Below are positions 25,507-35,318 of a stretch of 64,000 nucleotides of DNA, piece by piece. The stretch lies in assembly GCF_002005205.3 (NCBI RefSeq), contig NZ_CP019701.2, forward strand, positions 1,302,001 through 1,366,000, in the 5' to 3' direction. The notes below the pieces were generated by a model that ran no database searches, was not told the DNA's origin, and saw only the letters and a list, made by a program, of their open reading frames with translations. Position 1 is the stretch's first letter; the number at the start of each line of letters is the position of its first letter. Made by a program: the position numbers and the translations under genes. The DNA comes from Rhizobium rhizogenes (lineage in GTDB: Bacteria; Pseudomonadota; Alphaproteobacteria; Rhizobiales; Rhizobiaceae).

Positions 25507-27246
25507 ATGCAGACTTTCCATTCCCTGCTTCCCCGTTTCCTGAAGGACCGGGCCGGCAACATCGCCATTTCGGCCGGACTTACCGCGCCGCTTTTCATCG
25601 GCATCCTGGCGCTTGGCGTCGATTACGGCTATCTGACCCTGCAGAAACGGCAATTGCAGCAAACCGCCGATCTCGCGGCCATATCGGCGGCGGCAAATGC
25701 CGCCGACCCGGAAAAGGCCGTGCAGCAATATTTCGCTCTCAACGGCATGGATCTCGGTGTCAGGACGGCACAGGGCCTGCTTACCCCGGCCGGTCTGCAA
25801 CCCTTCGATCCCCTCAACGAATTTGCCAGCAGCAAGGGTTACGCCGAGGTCATCAAGGGTCACTATGAGCCGGATGCGACCGTTCCCGTTGGGCAACGTT
25901 TCGTCGATAACGCCCTGCCCACCAATGCGGTGAAAGTGAACATCGTCGAACAGGGCCAGATATTCTTCGCATCCGCCTTCACCAAGCCACCCAAGGTTTC
26001 CGCGGTTGGAACGGCATCGTCCCAGAGGATCGCGGCATTTTCAGTGGGATCGCGGCTCGCCAGCCTCGACGAGGGAATTCTCAACAGCCTGCTAGGCGGC
26101 CTGCTCGGCACCACGGTGTCACTCAAGCTCATGGATTATCAGGCGCTTCTCGCCGCCGACGTCAATGCGCTGAAGGTCGTCGAGGCGCTGGCCATCGATC
26201 TCAACCTCACCGCCGGCACCTATAAGGATGTGCTGAAGACCGACATCACCTACGGCAAATTCCTCGATGCGCTGACGAAAACCACGGGCCTGCAGCCGGC
26301 GGTCGCCAACATTCTGAAGACGCTGCAAAAGACCGTCAACAAGAGCAACGTCAACATCAGGCTTGAGGAAATCCTCAATCTCGGCCCGTTCTCGGACAAG
26401 CTGATCGGGACCGGAGAAAACCTCAAGGTCACCGCCGGTGTGTTCGACCTCATCAATGCCGCCGCGGTGGCGGGCAATGGCGGCAACCAGCTGGCGCTCA
26501 ATCTCAACGCCAATGTTCTCGGCCTCGCCTCGGTCAAGGCAACGCTCGCCATCGGTGAACCGCCCGTCGAAACGCCGTCGCTCGCCGTCGGTGGTCAGGG
26601 CACCGTGGTGCGCACCGCACAGACCCGTCTGGCGGTCAATGTCGTGGTCGATGGCCTTCAGGCCATTGCCGGCCTCAAGGTCAATCTTCCGCTTTATGTG
26701 GAAGTCGCCCATGCCGAAGCGCGGCTCGCCGATATTCGCTGCACGGGCGGCGGACAGGGCACGGTGGATGTGGAAGTCGTGCCGGGTGTCGCGGAAATCG
26801 CCCTTGGTAATGTCGATACCACGGCCTTTGCCAATTTCGGCAAGGACCCGCGCGTCACCAAGGCGGCAATCGTGGATTCGGCACTGCTCGCCATCAATGG
26901 CAGCGCCCTCATCAACGCCACCAATATGACCAAGACCAAGCTGACCTTCACGCAGTCGGATATTACCCAGGGCAAGATCAAGAGTGTTTCCACCAAGGAC
27001 ACCGTGACCACTCTCGTCAGTTCACTGCTGAAGAACCTCAATCTGGATATCAGGCTGCTCTTTCTCAACCTTGATCTGGGGGGCCTGGCGGGCATCCAGA
27101 CGGCGCTTGCCAACACGCTTGCTGTCGTCACCGCTCCAGTCGATCAGCTGCTCTACAACGTGCTTCTGGTTCTCGGCGTCAAGATCGGCGAAGCCGATGT
27201 GCGCGTCACGGATGTTCGCTGCCAGCAGCCGGCACTGGTCCAATAA
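25507..27246 (+). CDS. TadG-like protein with large extracytoplasmic domain
   Basis: This 579-residue protein begins with a Tad-type helix (RAGNIAISAGLTAPLFIGIL, residues 14-33) and the following helix DYGYLTLQKRQLQQTADLAA characteristic of the Tad N-terminal domain. A long periplasmic region follows. It is rich in repeated short strands with N, L, A and V, and contains no von Willebrand-type MIDAS motif, unlike many TadG proteins. Two cysteine pairs (near IRCTGG and VRCQQP at the C-terminal ends of similar segments) hint at duplicated C-terminal modules. GGAGGA is seven bases ahead of the ATG. It probably works with the adjacent TadE-like protein at the cell surface. Confidence 0.82.
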   Translation: MQTFHSLLPRFLKDRAGNIAISAGLTAPLFIGILALGVDYGYLTLQKRQLQQTADLAAISAAANAADPEKAVQQYFALNGMDLGVRTAQGLLTPAGLQPFDPLNEFASSKGYAEVIKGHYEPDATVPVGQRFVDNALPTNAVKVNIVEQGQIFFASAFTKPPKVSAVGTASSQRIAAFSVGSRLASLDEGILNSLLGGLLGTTVSLKLMDYQALLAADVNALKVVEALAIDLNLTAGTYKDVLKTDITYGKFLDALTKTTGLQPAVANILKTLQKTVNKSNVNIRLEEILNLGPFSDKLIGTGENLKVTAGVFDLINAAAVAGNGGNQLALNLNANVLGLASVKATLAIGEPPVETPSLAVGGQGTVVRTAQTRLAVNVVVDGLQAIAGLKVNLPLYVEVAHAEARLADIRCTGGGQGTVDVEVVPGVAEIALGNVDTTAFANFGKDPRVTKAAIVDSALLAINGSALINATNMTKTKLTFTQSDITQGKIKSVSTKDTVTTLVSSLLKNLNLDIRLLFLNLDLGGLAGIQTALANTLAVVTAPVDQLLYNVLLVLGVKIGEADVRVTDVRCQQPALVQ

Positions 27247-27264
27247 TTCCATCCTCACGCACAA

Positions 27265-27296
27265 AAAAGCCGCCGGGAAATATCCCGGCGGCTTTT
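27265..27296. terminator. Bidirectional intrinsic terminator between tadG-like and DAHP synthase genes
   Basis: A 13-bp perfect stem (27265-27277 with 27284-27296) carries A and T runs at its outer ends. It can terminate the converging plus-strand tadG-like and minus-strand DAHP synthase transcripts. Confidence 0.9.
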
Positions 27297-27315
27297 CATT
27301 TGATCGCTCTTTATA

Positions 27316-28692
27316 TCAGGCGTTGGCAATCGCCAGACGCTTCTCGTCGCGGCCGCTCTTCATGCGCTCGGAGAGAAGGAACGCCAGCTCCAGTGCCTGA
27401 TCGGCATTGAGGCGCGGATCGCAATGGGTGTGGTAACGGTCCGACAGCGAATCCGCCGTCACGGCCCGTGCACCACCCGTGCATTCCGTCACGTCCTTGC
27501 CGGTCATCTCAATGTGGATGCCGCCCGGATGCGTGCCTTCGGCGCGGTGGATCTGGAAGAAGCTTTCGACTTCCGACAGGATGCGCTCGAACGGACGCGT
27601 CTTGTAGTGGTTGAGCGTGATCGTGTTGCCATGCATCGGATCGCAGGACCAGACAACCTTACGGCCTTCCTTCTCGACGGCGCGAATGAGCTTCGGCAGG
27701 CTGTCGGCAACCTTGTCATGGCCGAAACGGCAAATCAGCGTCAGGCGGCCGGCCTCGTTTGCCGGGTTCAGCGCATCGATCAGTTCGATCAGATTGTCGG
27801 GCGTCAGCGACGGACCGCATTTCAGGCCGATCGGGTTCTTGATGCCACGGAAATATTCCACATGCGCATGGTCCAGCTGGCGCGTGCGGTCACCGATCCA
27901 GATCATGTGGCCGGACGTTGCGTACCAGTCGCCGGAGGTGGAATCGATGCGGGTCAGCGCCTCTTCGTAGCCGAGCAGCAGAGCCTCATGGCTGGTGAAG
28001 AAATCGGTTTCGCGCAGGCTCGGATTATTGTCCGCGCTGATGCCGATCGCCTTCATGAAGTCCATGGTTTCGGAAATCCGGTCGGCCAGCTTGCGGTAGC
28101 GATCCGCCTGCGGGCTGTCCTTGATGAAACCGAGCATCCACTGGTGAACGTTTTCGAGGTTGGCGTAACCACCCATCGCGAAAGCGCGCAAGAGGTTCAG
28201 CGTCGCGGCCGACTGGCGATAGGCGTCGAGCTGACGCTCCGGGCTCGGAATGCGCGAAGCTTCGTTGAATTCGATGCCGTTGATGATGTCACCGCGGTAA
28301 GACGGCAGCGTCACGCCGTCCTGCGCTTCGACGTTGGAAGAGCGTGGCTTGGCGAACTGGCCGGCAATGCGGCCGACCTTCACCACAGGCAGCTGCGCGC
28401 CATAGGTCAGCACGACGGCCATCTGCAGGAAGGCGCGGAAGAAGTCGCGGATATTGTCCGCGCCATGTTCGGCGAAGCTTTCGGCGCAATCGCCGCCCTG
28501 CAGCAGGAAGGCGTTGCCTTCCGCCACATTGGCGAGCTGCTTCTTCAGACGGCGGGCCTCACCGGCAAAGACCAAGGGCGGATAGGTCGCAAGCGTGGCT
28601 TCCGTTGCCGCAAGCGCTGCCGCATCCGGATATTCGGGAACCTGCTGGATCGGTTTCTGCCGCCAGCTGCCGGGGGTCCAATTCTGTGCCAT
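27316..28692 (-). CDS. aroF: Class II 3-deoxy-D-arabino-heptulosonate 7-phosphate synthase
   Basis: This enzyme condenses phosphoenolpyruvate and erythrose 4-phosphate, the first step of the shikimate pathway. The 458-residue protein is of the plant/Mycobacterium class II type: the N-terminus has [19 protein letters not shown], followed by [11 protein letters not shown] with the metal-binding cysteine. Conserved blocks include [20 protein letters not shown] (cut at its end), GLKCGPSL and [10 protein letters not shown] with the metal histidine. The ATG at 28692 follows GGTGAG. No feedback ACT domain is visible. The gene symbol varies between annotations (aroF, aroG or aroH), so treat it as a class label. 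Confidence 0.92.
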   Translation of the reverse strand: MAQNWTPGSWRQKPIQQVPEYPDAAALAATEATLATYPPLVFAGEARRLKKQLANVAEGNAFLLQGGDCAESFAEHGADNIRDFFRAFLQMAVVLTYGAQLPVVKVGRIAGQFAKPRSSNVEAQDGVTLPSYRGDIINGIEFNEASRIPSPERQLDAYRQSAATLNLLRAFAMGGYANLENVHQWMLGFIKDSPQADRYRKLADRISETMDFMKAIGISADNNPSLRETDFFTSHEALLLGYEEALTRIDSTSGDWYATSGHMIWIGDRTRQLDHAHVEYFRGIKNPIGLKCGPSLTPDNLIELIDALNPANEAGRLTLICRFGHDKVADSLPKLIRAVEKEGRKVVWSCDPMHGNTITLNHYKTRPFERILSEVESFFQIHRAEGTHPGGIHIEMTGKDVTECTGGARAVTADSLSDRYHTHCDPRLNADQALELAFLLSERMKSGRDEKRLAIANA

Positions 28693-28940
28693 GTTCTCAC
28701 CCTTTTCTCGCCCGCGCGACGTCGCGCGGCCGCCTCGAAAAATTGAGCGGCTTATAGCTCCAAGCATCGGCTTTGCATAGCCGATCCCTGAGCCATCCGG
28801 CTCATTCTGCCCGTTTTGCGCGCTCCAGACGCACAAAAGTCAATTCAAACGATTTAACAACCCCGCCGCCATTCGAAAACTTCGCTTTCAAAGGGCGGCA
28901 GGCTGATGCGGGCGGCGATTATATCACGCCTGTACCGGCG

Positions 28941-30329
28941 TTACACACGCTCGCCATTCACGACGCGATAGCTCGGCGAATACATCGTCACCAGCTCTTC
29001 GGCGGCTGTGGGATGAACCGCCATGGTGCGGTCGAAATCATCCTTGGTGCAGCCGGCTTTCAGCGTGATGCCAAGAAGCTGCGCCATCTCACCCGCCTCA
29101 TGGCCGAGAATATGCACGCCGACAACCTTGCGGTCGGCGGCATTGACGATCAGCTTCATGATCGTCTTTTCCTGACGGCCGGACAGCGTTGCCTTCATCG
29201 GCCGGAACTGGGCACGATAGACTTCCAGTTCCGGATATTTCTTGCCGGCTTCCTCTTCCGAAAGACCGACGGTGCCGATTTCCGGCTGCGAGAACACCGC
29301 CGTCGCGATCAGCTCGTGATCCGGCGTGGTCGGGTTGTTCTTGTATTCGGTCTCGATGAAGCACATGGCCTCATGGATCGCCACCGGCGTCAATTGTACC
29401 CGGTCGGTGACGTCGCCCAGCGCGAAAATGCTCGGCACGTTCGTGCGCGAATAATCATCAACGATGATCGCGCCGCGCGCGTCCACCTTCACACCGGCAT
29501 TTTCCAGACCCAGACCCTTGGTGTTCGGATCGCGGCCGAGCGCCAGCATGACCAGGCCGACATGCAGCGAGGCGCCCTGCTTGGTGCGAGCCACGAAGCC
29601 ACCGGCCCCGTCCTTGCTGACGTCTTCGATGATATCTTCCAGAAGGATGCGGATGCCCTTGGCCTCCATCGCTTCATGCAAGCCCTTGCGCATGTCGTGA
29701 TCGAACCGCGAAAGGATTTCCTTGCCGCGATAGATCAGGGTCGTCTCGACGCCAAGCCCATGGAAGATATTGGCGAATTCCACAGCGATATAACCGCCGC
29801 CGGCGATCAGGATCGATTTCGGCAGTTCTTCCAGATTAAACGCCTCGTTGGACGAGATCGTCAGCTCGTGGCCGGGCAGCGCCTTGTGCTCGTTCGGCGT
29901 GCCGCCGACGGCAATCACGATACGCTCGGCCGTGAAGGTCTCACCGGTTTTCGTCAGCTTCACGGTATGGGCGTCGACCAGTTCGGCCCGGCTGTCGAAA
30001 ATATCGGCCTTGGCGTTCTCCAGCCCCTTGCGGTAAAGCCCTTCCAGACGGGTGATTTCCTTGTCCTTCGCCGCGATCAGCTTCTTCCAGTCGAAGCTGC
30101 GTTCCCCGACGCTCCAGCCGAAACCTTCGGCATCCTCGAAATGTTCGGGGAATTGCGAGGCGTAGACGAACAGCTTCTTCGGCACGCAGCCGCGAATGAC
30201 GCAGGTGCCGCCATAACGATATTCTTCAGCAATCCCCACGCGCTTGCCGAGCGAGGCCGCCACGCGGCCGCTGCGCACGCCGCCGGAACCGCCACCGATG
30301 ACGAAAAGATCGTAGTCATAAGCTGTCAT
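28941..30329 (-). CDS. gor: Glutathione-disulfide reductase
   Basis: Gor keeps glutathione reduced using NADPH. The 462-residue flavoprotein shows the N-terminal FAD site FVIGGGSGGVRSGR, the redox-active disulfide in GGTCVIRGCVPKK (C-x4-C, about residues 41-46) and the NADPH site IAGGGYIAVEF near 175. The dimer-interface histidine lies in HPTAAEE near the C-terminus. I chose the ATG at 30329, with AGGGG eight bases ahead, over an upstream TTG. The RGCVPKK motif and sequence favour glutathione reductase over mercuric or lipoamide reductases. It is a monocistronic-looking gene on the minus strand. Confidence 0.94.
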   Translation of the reverse strand: MTAYDYDLFVIGGGSGGVRSGRVAASLGKRVGIAEEYRYGGTCVIRGCVPKKLFVYASQFPEHFEDAEGFGWSVGERSFDWKKLIAAKDKEITRLEGLYRKGLENAKADIFDSRAELVDAHTVKLTKTGETFTAERIVIAVGGTPNEHKALPGHELTISSNEAFNLEELPKSILIAGGGYIAVEFANIFHGLGVETTLIYRGKEILSRFDHDMRKGLHEAMEAKGIRILLEDIIEDVSKDGAGGFVARTKQGASLHVGLVMLALGRDPNTKGLGLENAGVKVDARGAIIVDDYSRTNVPSIFALGDVTDRVQLTPVAIHEAMCFIETEYKNNPTTPDHELIATAVFSQPEIGTVGLSEEEAGKKYPELEVYRAQFRPMKATLSGRQEKTIMKLIVNAADRKVVGVHILGHEAGEMAQLLGITLKAGCTKDDFDRTMAVHPTAAEELVTMYSPSYRVVNGERV

Positions 30330-30420
30330 AGTCAAAACCCCTGATCAAAACCGCCGCCATCGGCCTCAGGACGGGCGGCGGCGCATTCACGGCACATATA
30401 GGTGCTGCGACGCACAAATG

Positions 30421-30447
30421 AAAAGCCCGGTCTTGCGGCCGGGCTTT
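30421..30447 (-). terminator. Intrinsic terminator of the DUF2059 gene
   Basis: A 9-bp stem (30422-30430 with 30439-30447) lies 30 bases after the stop at 30477. It is followed on the minus strand by TTTTCATTT. Confidence 0.8.
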
Positions 30448-30476
30448 GAATATTTCTGAATTGTCTGTTCATTCAA

Positions 30477-31046
30477 TCAGGGCTTGGGAGCAGCCGGAGC
30501 GCCGCCCGTGGCATTCTGATCGGCCGGAAGCGGCTTCAGATCGGCGCCGGCAACCTTCTGCAGTTCCGACATGCTGGACGCGTTGAGATCGCGGTTGATG
30601 CCGGCGGCCCAGATGTCGGCGGCCTTCATCAGTTCGCGCGTGGCGATCGGGCCGTCCTTCAGGAGCTTCTTGCCGGCTTCGCTGCTGTAGAAGGTGGAAA
30701 TGGCGTTCAGCTCTTCGACGGTGAAGGCGCGCGCATAGGTGAGTGCTGCTTCGCGCTCCAGATCGGCGCGGCGCGGCGCAAGCTCGAGAGCCTTCGCGTC
30801 GACAGTCTCGGTGATGGCATCCTGAACGTTCGGCGAGGCCTGAATGAGCTCGGCCTTCAGACGCTCGGCCAGACCCGGCAGAATGTCGTCGAAACGGTCG
30901 GTAACGCCAAGAGAGGTGATCGCCTGCCGTGCGGCTGCGATATGCGCTTCCGAAATTTCCTGAGCGCGTGCGGCAGTACCGAACACGATGCCGGAAATGA
31001 GGATCGAAGCAGCGGCAGCTTTGCCCAGTCCCGCTAATTTGACCAT
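30477..31046 (-). CDS. DUF2059 family exported protein
   Basis: This 189-residue protein has a signal peptide (residues 1-28, cleavage after ARA) and a helical DUF2059 core. The core includes ALTYARAFTVEELNAISTFY and SEAGKKLLKDGP near residues 105-135, the conserved heart of this family. The C-terminus is proline/alanine-rich. Family function is not established; the protein should be periplasmic. It starts 16 bases after the rpiA stop, so the pair forms a small operon with rpiA first. Confidence 0.88.
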   Translation of the reverse strand: MVKLAGLGKAAAASILISGIVFGTAARAQEISEAHIAAARQAITSLGVTDRFDDILPGLAERLKAELIQASPNVQDAITETVDAKALELAPRRADLEREAALTYARAFTVEELNAISTFYSSEAGKKLLKDGPIATRELMKAADIWAAGINRDLNASSMSELQKVAGADLKPLPADQNATGGAPAAPKP

Positions 31047-31062
31047 GAAAATCTCGCTCCTG

Positions 31063-31758
31063 TTATACTGCCTGCATCACGCGGGCGCCTTCAGGACCCG
31101 CGATAATGGCAAGCGATGCCAAATTTATGAAAAGTCCGTGCTCGACAACACCGGGAATCGTGTTCAGCTCGCGTGCTAGCGCTTCTGCATCAGGAATACG
31201 GCCAAAAGATGCGTCGAGGATCAGGTGTCCGCCATCTGTCATGAAGGCGCCGTCGCCGGAAGAACGCATCGTCAGCGTGCCGGAAAGCCCGGAACGCGAC
31301 GCCAGTTTTTCAATGGCGATGCGCGTCGCCACCTGGCCGAAGGGATTGATTTCGATGGGAAGCGGAAAGGCGCCCAGCGTCTCCACCACCTTGCTCTGGT
31401 CGGCGATGACGATCATGCGGGCGGATGCCGCCGCAACGATCTTTTCGCGCAGCAGCGCGCCGCCGCCGCCCTTGACGAGGCGTAGCGCATGATCGACTTC
31501 GTCCGCACCGTCGATGGTCAGATCCAGCTCCGGCAATTCATCCAGCGATTTCAAGGGAACACCAAGCTCGACGCACAGGCGTGCGGTGCGCTCGGATGTC
31601 GGCACGCCCTCGACTTTCAGACCGGCGGCGACCTTTTCGGCCAGAAGCCTGACGAATTCCTCGGCCGTCGAACCCGTGCCGATACCAAGCCGCATCCCAT
31701 CCTGCACGTGGGACAATGCGGCCTCGGCGGCCTTGATCTTCATCTGGCGGGCATCCAT
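31063..31758 (-). CDS. rpiA: Ribose-5-phosphate isomerase A
   Basis: RpiA interconverts ribose 5-phosphate and ribulose 5-phosphate in the pentose phosphate pathway. The 231-residue protein carries the family motifs [12 protein letters not shown] (about 25-36), [11 protein letters not shown] (about 80-90) and [13 protein letters not shown] (about 95-107) with the catalytic acid and lysine. The length is normal. DUF2059 follows 16 bases downstream on the same strand. gph lies divergently 190 bases upstream, which joins sugar-phosphate metabolism genes on both sides. Confidence 0.95.
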   Translation of the reverse strand: MDARQMKIKAAEAALSHVQDGMRLGIGTGSTAEEFVRLLAEKVAAGLKVEGVPTSERTARLCVELGVPLKSLDELPELDLTIDGADEVDHALRLVKGGGGALLREKIVAAASARMIVIADQSKVVETLGAFPLPIEINPFGQVATRIAIEKLASRSGLSGTLTMRSSGDGAFMTDGGHLILDASFGRIPDAEALARELNTIPGVVEHGLFINLASLAIIAGPEGARVMQAV

Positions 31759-31948
31759 GTGCCTGAAACTCCGGTAGCTTTGTCGTCGCCGTGCTGTTTA
31801 CACGGGTCGAAAGCCAAACGAAAGCCTTTTTCAAGCCAACGAACAGAACGTTGTGACGCGGTTGCAAAGACAGGCCCGTTTGCCTAGGCTTGGCGCGAAT
31901 GAAAGCACCCATATTCCAGCATCCGCATTCTCCAAGAGGCCAGTTCCC

Positions 31949-32650
31949 GTGACATCCCGCCCGCTCTCCCCGCTCGCCATTTTCGACCTCGACGGCACGC
32001 TGGTCGATACCGCCGCCGACCTCATCGCGAGCCTCAACCACACCATCGCCGTCGCCGGGCTTGCGCCAGTCACCTATGAGGACATCACCCACCTCGTCGG
32101 CCAGGGCGCGCGGGTGACGATCAAGCGCGCCTTCGCATTGCGCGAAACGGAACTGCCGGAAGCGGAACTGGAACCGCTCTATGAGCGCCTCATCACCCAT
32201 TATCGCGCCGAAATGCCCGGCGAAAGCCGTCCCTATCCCGGCATAATCAACACGCTGGACGCCCTCTCGGAAGCCGGCATCACGCTCGCCGTCTGCACCA
32301 ACAAAACTGAAATCCTCGCTCTGCCGCTGCTCGAAAAACTCGGTCTGACACGCTATTTCGCCGCCATCACCTGCGGCGACACTTTCTCCTTCCGCAAACC
32401 GGATGCCCGCCATATTCTCGGCACCATCGAAAAGGCCGGCGGCGATAGCAGGCGCTCCATCATGGTCGGCGACAGCGTCAACGACATCCTCGCTGCCAGG
32501 AACGCCGCCGTCCCGTCGATTGGCGTCACTTTCGGTTATTCGGATGTACCGATGGCGGAACTCGAACCGGATGTCGTGATCGACGATTTCACTGAATTGA
32601 CGCCGGCGCTGTTCGAAGAACTGGTTGCGAAGGGTGCAGCGGCTGCCTGA
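31949..32650 (+). CDS. gph: Phosphoglycolate phosphatase (HAD family)
   Basis: This 233-residue HAD phosphatase removes phosphate from 2-phosphoglycolate formed in DNA repair and, in autotrophs, photorespiration. Motif I is IFDLDGTLVDT (nucleophile D and acid D). Motif II is in LAVCTNKT, motif III is the lysine in FRKPDARH and motif IV is MVGDSVNDI. The start is probably the GTG at 31949, with AGAGG nine bases ahead, because it places motif I near residue 10 as in homologues. A longer GTG form would add 32 residues. Related HAD phosphatases have similar motifs, so the substrate is inferred. Confidence 0.88.
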   Translation: MTSRPLSPLAIFDLDGTLVDTAADLIASLNHTIAVAGLAPVTYEDITHLVGQGARVTIKRAFALRETELPEAELEPLYERLITHYRAEMPGESRPYPGIINTLDALSEAGITLAVCTNKTEILALPLLEKLGLTRYFAAITCGDTFSFRKPDARHILGTIEKAGGDSRRSIMVGDSVNDILAARNAAVPSIGVTFGYSDVPMAELEPDVVIDDFTELTPALFEELVAKGAAAA

Positions 32651-32723
32651 GAGGCTGGACCAGACAAGTAAAGCGCCAGGGAACGGCGATTCCGACGTCG
32701 ATGAGAGCTGAACAACCTCTCAT

Positions 32724-32838
32724 CCGTCATGCCGGACTAGATCCGGCATCCAGCCACGGCGCGTCTGCGCCGTGAAAAGACTCTTTTGCGATCAAGGACT
32801 TGATCGCGCTGGACCCCAGACCAAGTCCGGGGTGACGG
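32724..32838. repeat. Mosaic palindromic repeat, CGTCAT type (copy 2), four hairpins in a row
   Basis: Between ends CCGTCAT and GTGACGG lie four consecutive perfect or near-perfect palindromes: TGCCGGACTAGATCCGGCA, CACGGCGCGTCTGCGCCGTG, GCGATCAAGGACTTGATCGC and CCCCAGACCAAGTCCGGGG. The gene-free stretch 32651-32961 holds only this element and the terminator. It looks like a rhizobial intergenic mosaic element. Confidence 0.75.
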
Positions 32839-32916
32839 AGTACGGTGTTGCCGTTGACGCCAAATGTAGCAGGCGGACTCCAGCACCAAACAAATTGGCA
32901 GGCCTTTCCTTCAAAC

Positions 32917-32946
32917 AAAAAAGCGCCGTCTCCGGCGCTTTTTTTC
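32917..32946. terminator. Bidirectional terminator between gph and the L,D-transpeptidase gene
   Basis: An 8-bp stem (AAGCGCCG/CGGCGCTT, 32921-32928 with 32933-32940) is flanked by A and T runs. The two genes converge on it. Confidence 0.88.
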
Positions 32947-32961
32947 TTGATGCTATTCTGA

Positions 32962-34908
32962 TCAGATCGACGCGGCCCGCGCCTTCGTCGTCACGGCAAA
33001 GGCCTTTTGCACATAGCTGTCGCGGTCATAGACATCGTCGAAGAACTGCACCTTGCCATCCTTGTCCGGCCAGGCGGTGAAATAGGCGACATAGACCGGG
33101 ATTTTCACCGGCACCTGTACGGCGCGGTTCTTGCCCGAAGCAATCTGCTCGCCCACCTTGTCGACGCTGGTGCCCAGAACCGCGGCCGCCATGCGGCGCG
33201 GATCGACCAGACGGATGCAGCCGTGGCTCAGCGCCCGCATGTCGCGGTTGAAGAAGCTCTTGGCCGGCGTGTCATGCATGTAGATAGCATGTGCATTGGG
33301 GAACAGGATTTTCAGGTCGCCCAGCGCATTGTCACTGCTCGGCGGCTGACGCACGGAAATGGAATTGGTGGAGCCATACCAGTTGACGCTGGTGGAGGAG
33401 ACCGCACGGCCGCCCACCTGAACTTCGTAACCCAACCGGTCGAGATAGGACGGATCGCGGCGCAGCTTCGGCAGCATCTCGTTGACGATGATCGACTGCG
33501 GCACACCCCAATAAGGGTTGAACTCGACGGTCTGAATCTCATCCTGGAAGAAATAGGTCTGGTTGGCCTTGGAGCCGACGACCACCTTCATGCCGAACTG
33601 TTCCTGGCCGTCATTGTGGTAATAGGCCATGAAAGCGGGCTGGTTGATGAAGACGTAGCGCTGGCCGAGATCCGCCGGCAGCCAGCGGATCTGCTCCATG
33701 GCCACCTGCACCTTGGCGATCTTCGCCTCGTTGCTTTCGCCAACCATGGCGCGCACGGTGGCGCGGCCGATGACACCGTCCGGCTTCAGGCCATTCTCGC
33801 TCTGGAACGCCTTCACCAGATCGACGAGATCAGGCGTATAATCCGGCGTCTGCTGGTAACCGGAAATGATCGCCGCATGTTCGGCCTTGAAGGCCGGCGA
33901 GGCGCGATGTTCGATCGCCTTGACCACATTGGCCATATCGGCACTGCTGTTGCCGGGCTTCAGCACCAGATCGGCGGGAACGCGAACGGTGTGCGCCGCA
34001 TCGCCCTCGCCGCGCAGGCGCGCAAGTTCCGCCTTCAGTGTCTGATATTCGGCGCTATCAGGTTCGCGGCTGCGCAGATAGGCGGCGACATCGGGGCTCA
34101 GGCCCGCGAGCTTCAGCACGGGCGCAAGGTTCACCGTCTTGCGCTTGAAATCATGGTAGCCGGAGAGCCGGTTCGGATCGACACGGCCGCGAACAGTATC
34201 CTGCACATAGGCCAGAACCTTGGCCGACAGCGCCAGCTCGAACTGCATCTGCGCCCGCTGGTAGACGTCAAAGGTCGATGCGGAGGCCGTCTCCACCGGC
34301 GTTCCGGTCGCCGTCGCACCCGTCGAATTGCTGCTGATGCTGGCCGTCACATCCTTTGCCGGCGCGGAAATGCTGTAATCGGCCGGATCGAGGCCGCTTT
34401 CGCCAACCGTCTCGAAGAAGGCCATGACGGCATTGGCGCGCTCGGTCAGTTCGCCGCCGGAAACCCACAGCGTCTTGCCGCCGGCGCCGTAATAGGCCTC
34501 CAGCGCCTTGGCGATTTCGGGTGTGGCGCTGAACTTCAGATTGGCGAGGCCCTCGCCGAAATTCGCCGTGTTCACCGCGCGGGCCGCATCCGCCTTGTAA
34601 TCGTAATAACGCGGGCCGGAAACGCGCGGCAGGGGCTCGGGATCGGAGGCATCGGCGCTCATCCGCGCGCTCGGCGGCGAGGTGACGATGCCGGCCGGCG
34701 GCAGCTCACCGCGATCGCGCGCAACCTTGCCCGGGCCGCCGCGCAGGAGGTCCATCAGCGTTACCGCGCCGGCGCTGCCGGGAAGAGCGGTGGAAACGGA
34801 AAGACCGAGAGCCAGCACCAGCGCTGCCGATGTTTTTCCAGATGTGACTTGCAATTTGATCCTCGTAGCACCCAGCACCGCCGGCGAAAGGGCGGGCATC
34901 AGTTTCAT
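32962..34908 (-). CDS. L,D-transpeptidase (YcbB-type) with peptidoglycan-binding domain
   Basis: This large exported enzyme makes 3-3 crosslinks in peptidoglycan. The 648-residue protein has a signal region (hydrophobic about 28-45), an N-terminal scaffold domain and a peptidoglycan-binding module (LVKAFQSENGLKPDGVIGRAT, trimmed to its core GLKPDGVIG; about residue 370). A YkuD catalytic domain follows, with the cysteine in SHGCIRL (about 560) and histidine in YMHDTP. The domain order matches E. coli YcbB/LdtD. Rhizobiales rely heavily on L,D-crosslinks for polar growth. It stands alone on the minus strand. Confidence 0.92.
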   Translation of the reverse strand: MKLMPALSPAVLGATRIKLQVTSGKTSAALVLALGLSVSTALPGSAGAVTLMDLLRGGPGKVARDRGELPPAGIVTSPPSARMSADASDPEPLPRVSGPRYYDYKADAARAVNTANFGEGLANLKFSATPEIAKALEAYYGAGGKTLWVSGGELTERANAVMAFFETVGESGLDPADYSISAPAKDVTASISSNSTGATATGTPVETASASTFDVYQRAQMQFELALSAKVLAYVQDTVRGRVDPNRLSGYHDFKRKTVNLAPVLKLAGLSPDVAAYLRSREPDSAEYQTLKAELARLRGEGDAAHTVRVPADLVLKPGNSSADMANVVKAIEHRASPAFKAEHAAIISGYQQTPDYTPDLVDLVKAFQSENGLKPDGVIGRATVRAMVGESNEAKIAKVQVAMEQIRWLPADLGQRYVFINQPAFMAYYHNDGQEQFGMKVVVGSKANQTYFFQDEIQTVEFNPYWGVPQSIIVNEMLPKLRRDPSYLDRLGYEVQVGGRAVSSTSVNWYGSTNSISVRQPPSSDNALGDLKILFPNAHAIYMHDTPAKSFFNRDMRALSHGCIRLVDPRRMAAAVLGTSVDKVGEQIASGKNRAVQVPVKIPVYVAYFTAWPDKDGKVQFFDDVYDRDSYVQKAFAVTTKARAASI

Positions 34909-35318
34909 GCCTGTCTAGCCGATCAACGGCCCGTTGAAAAGAAACGCCCAAAGTCCACAACCGTGCCGAAATGAACCTTATGATACAGCCAAAGCCATAA
35001 AAACGTAATTTCCAGAATTGGCGAGAATGGTTAAATTTCTATTTATTTCATTCACTTTGCCGTGGCCTGAGGAACCACTGACATGCCGCGGAAAGCCCGG
35101 TTTTCCGGCCATTTCGCAACGTAGTAAAAATGACACGCCGGTCCGTTTTTCATCCCGGCCCTGCCCCGGTGTCGAAATCGCTTTAACGCGGCGGGAAATA
35201 TCTGCCTCCGCCGCATTGCAGCGCTTTCATTGCCGGCGCGATGATTCTATATATCGGCCGCGCAAGGCGGGCGAAGGCACCGTTTTGGCGGAGGAACACG
35301 AGTAAAAAGGCAAGATTG
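34909..35318. other. Gene-free stretch between the L,D-transpeptidase gene and fumC
   Basis: The 410 bases carry divergent promoters by position. I see an AT-rich block at 34980-35055 and a TATATA near 35250 that could be a -10 for fumC. No -35 at a suitable distance is convincing and no gene is supported. Confidence 0.4.
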
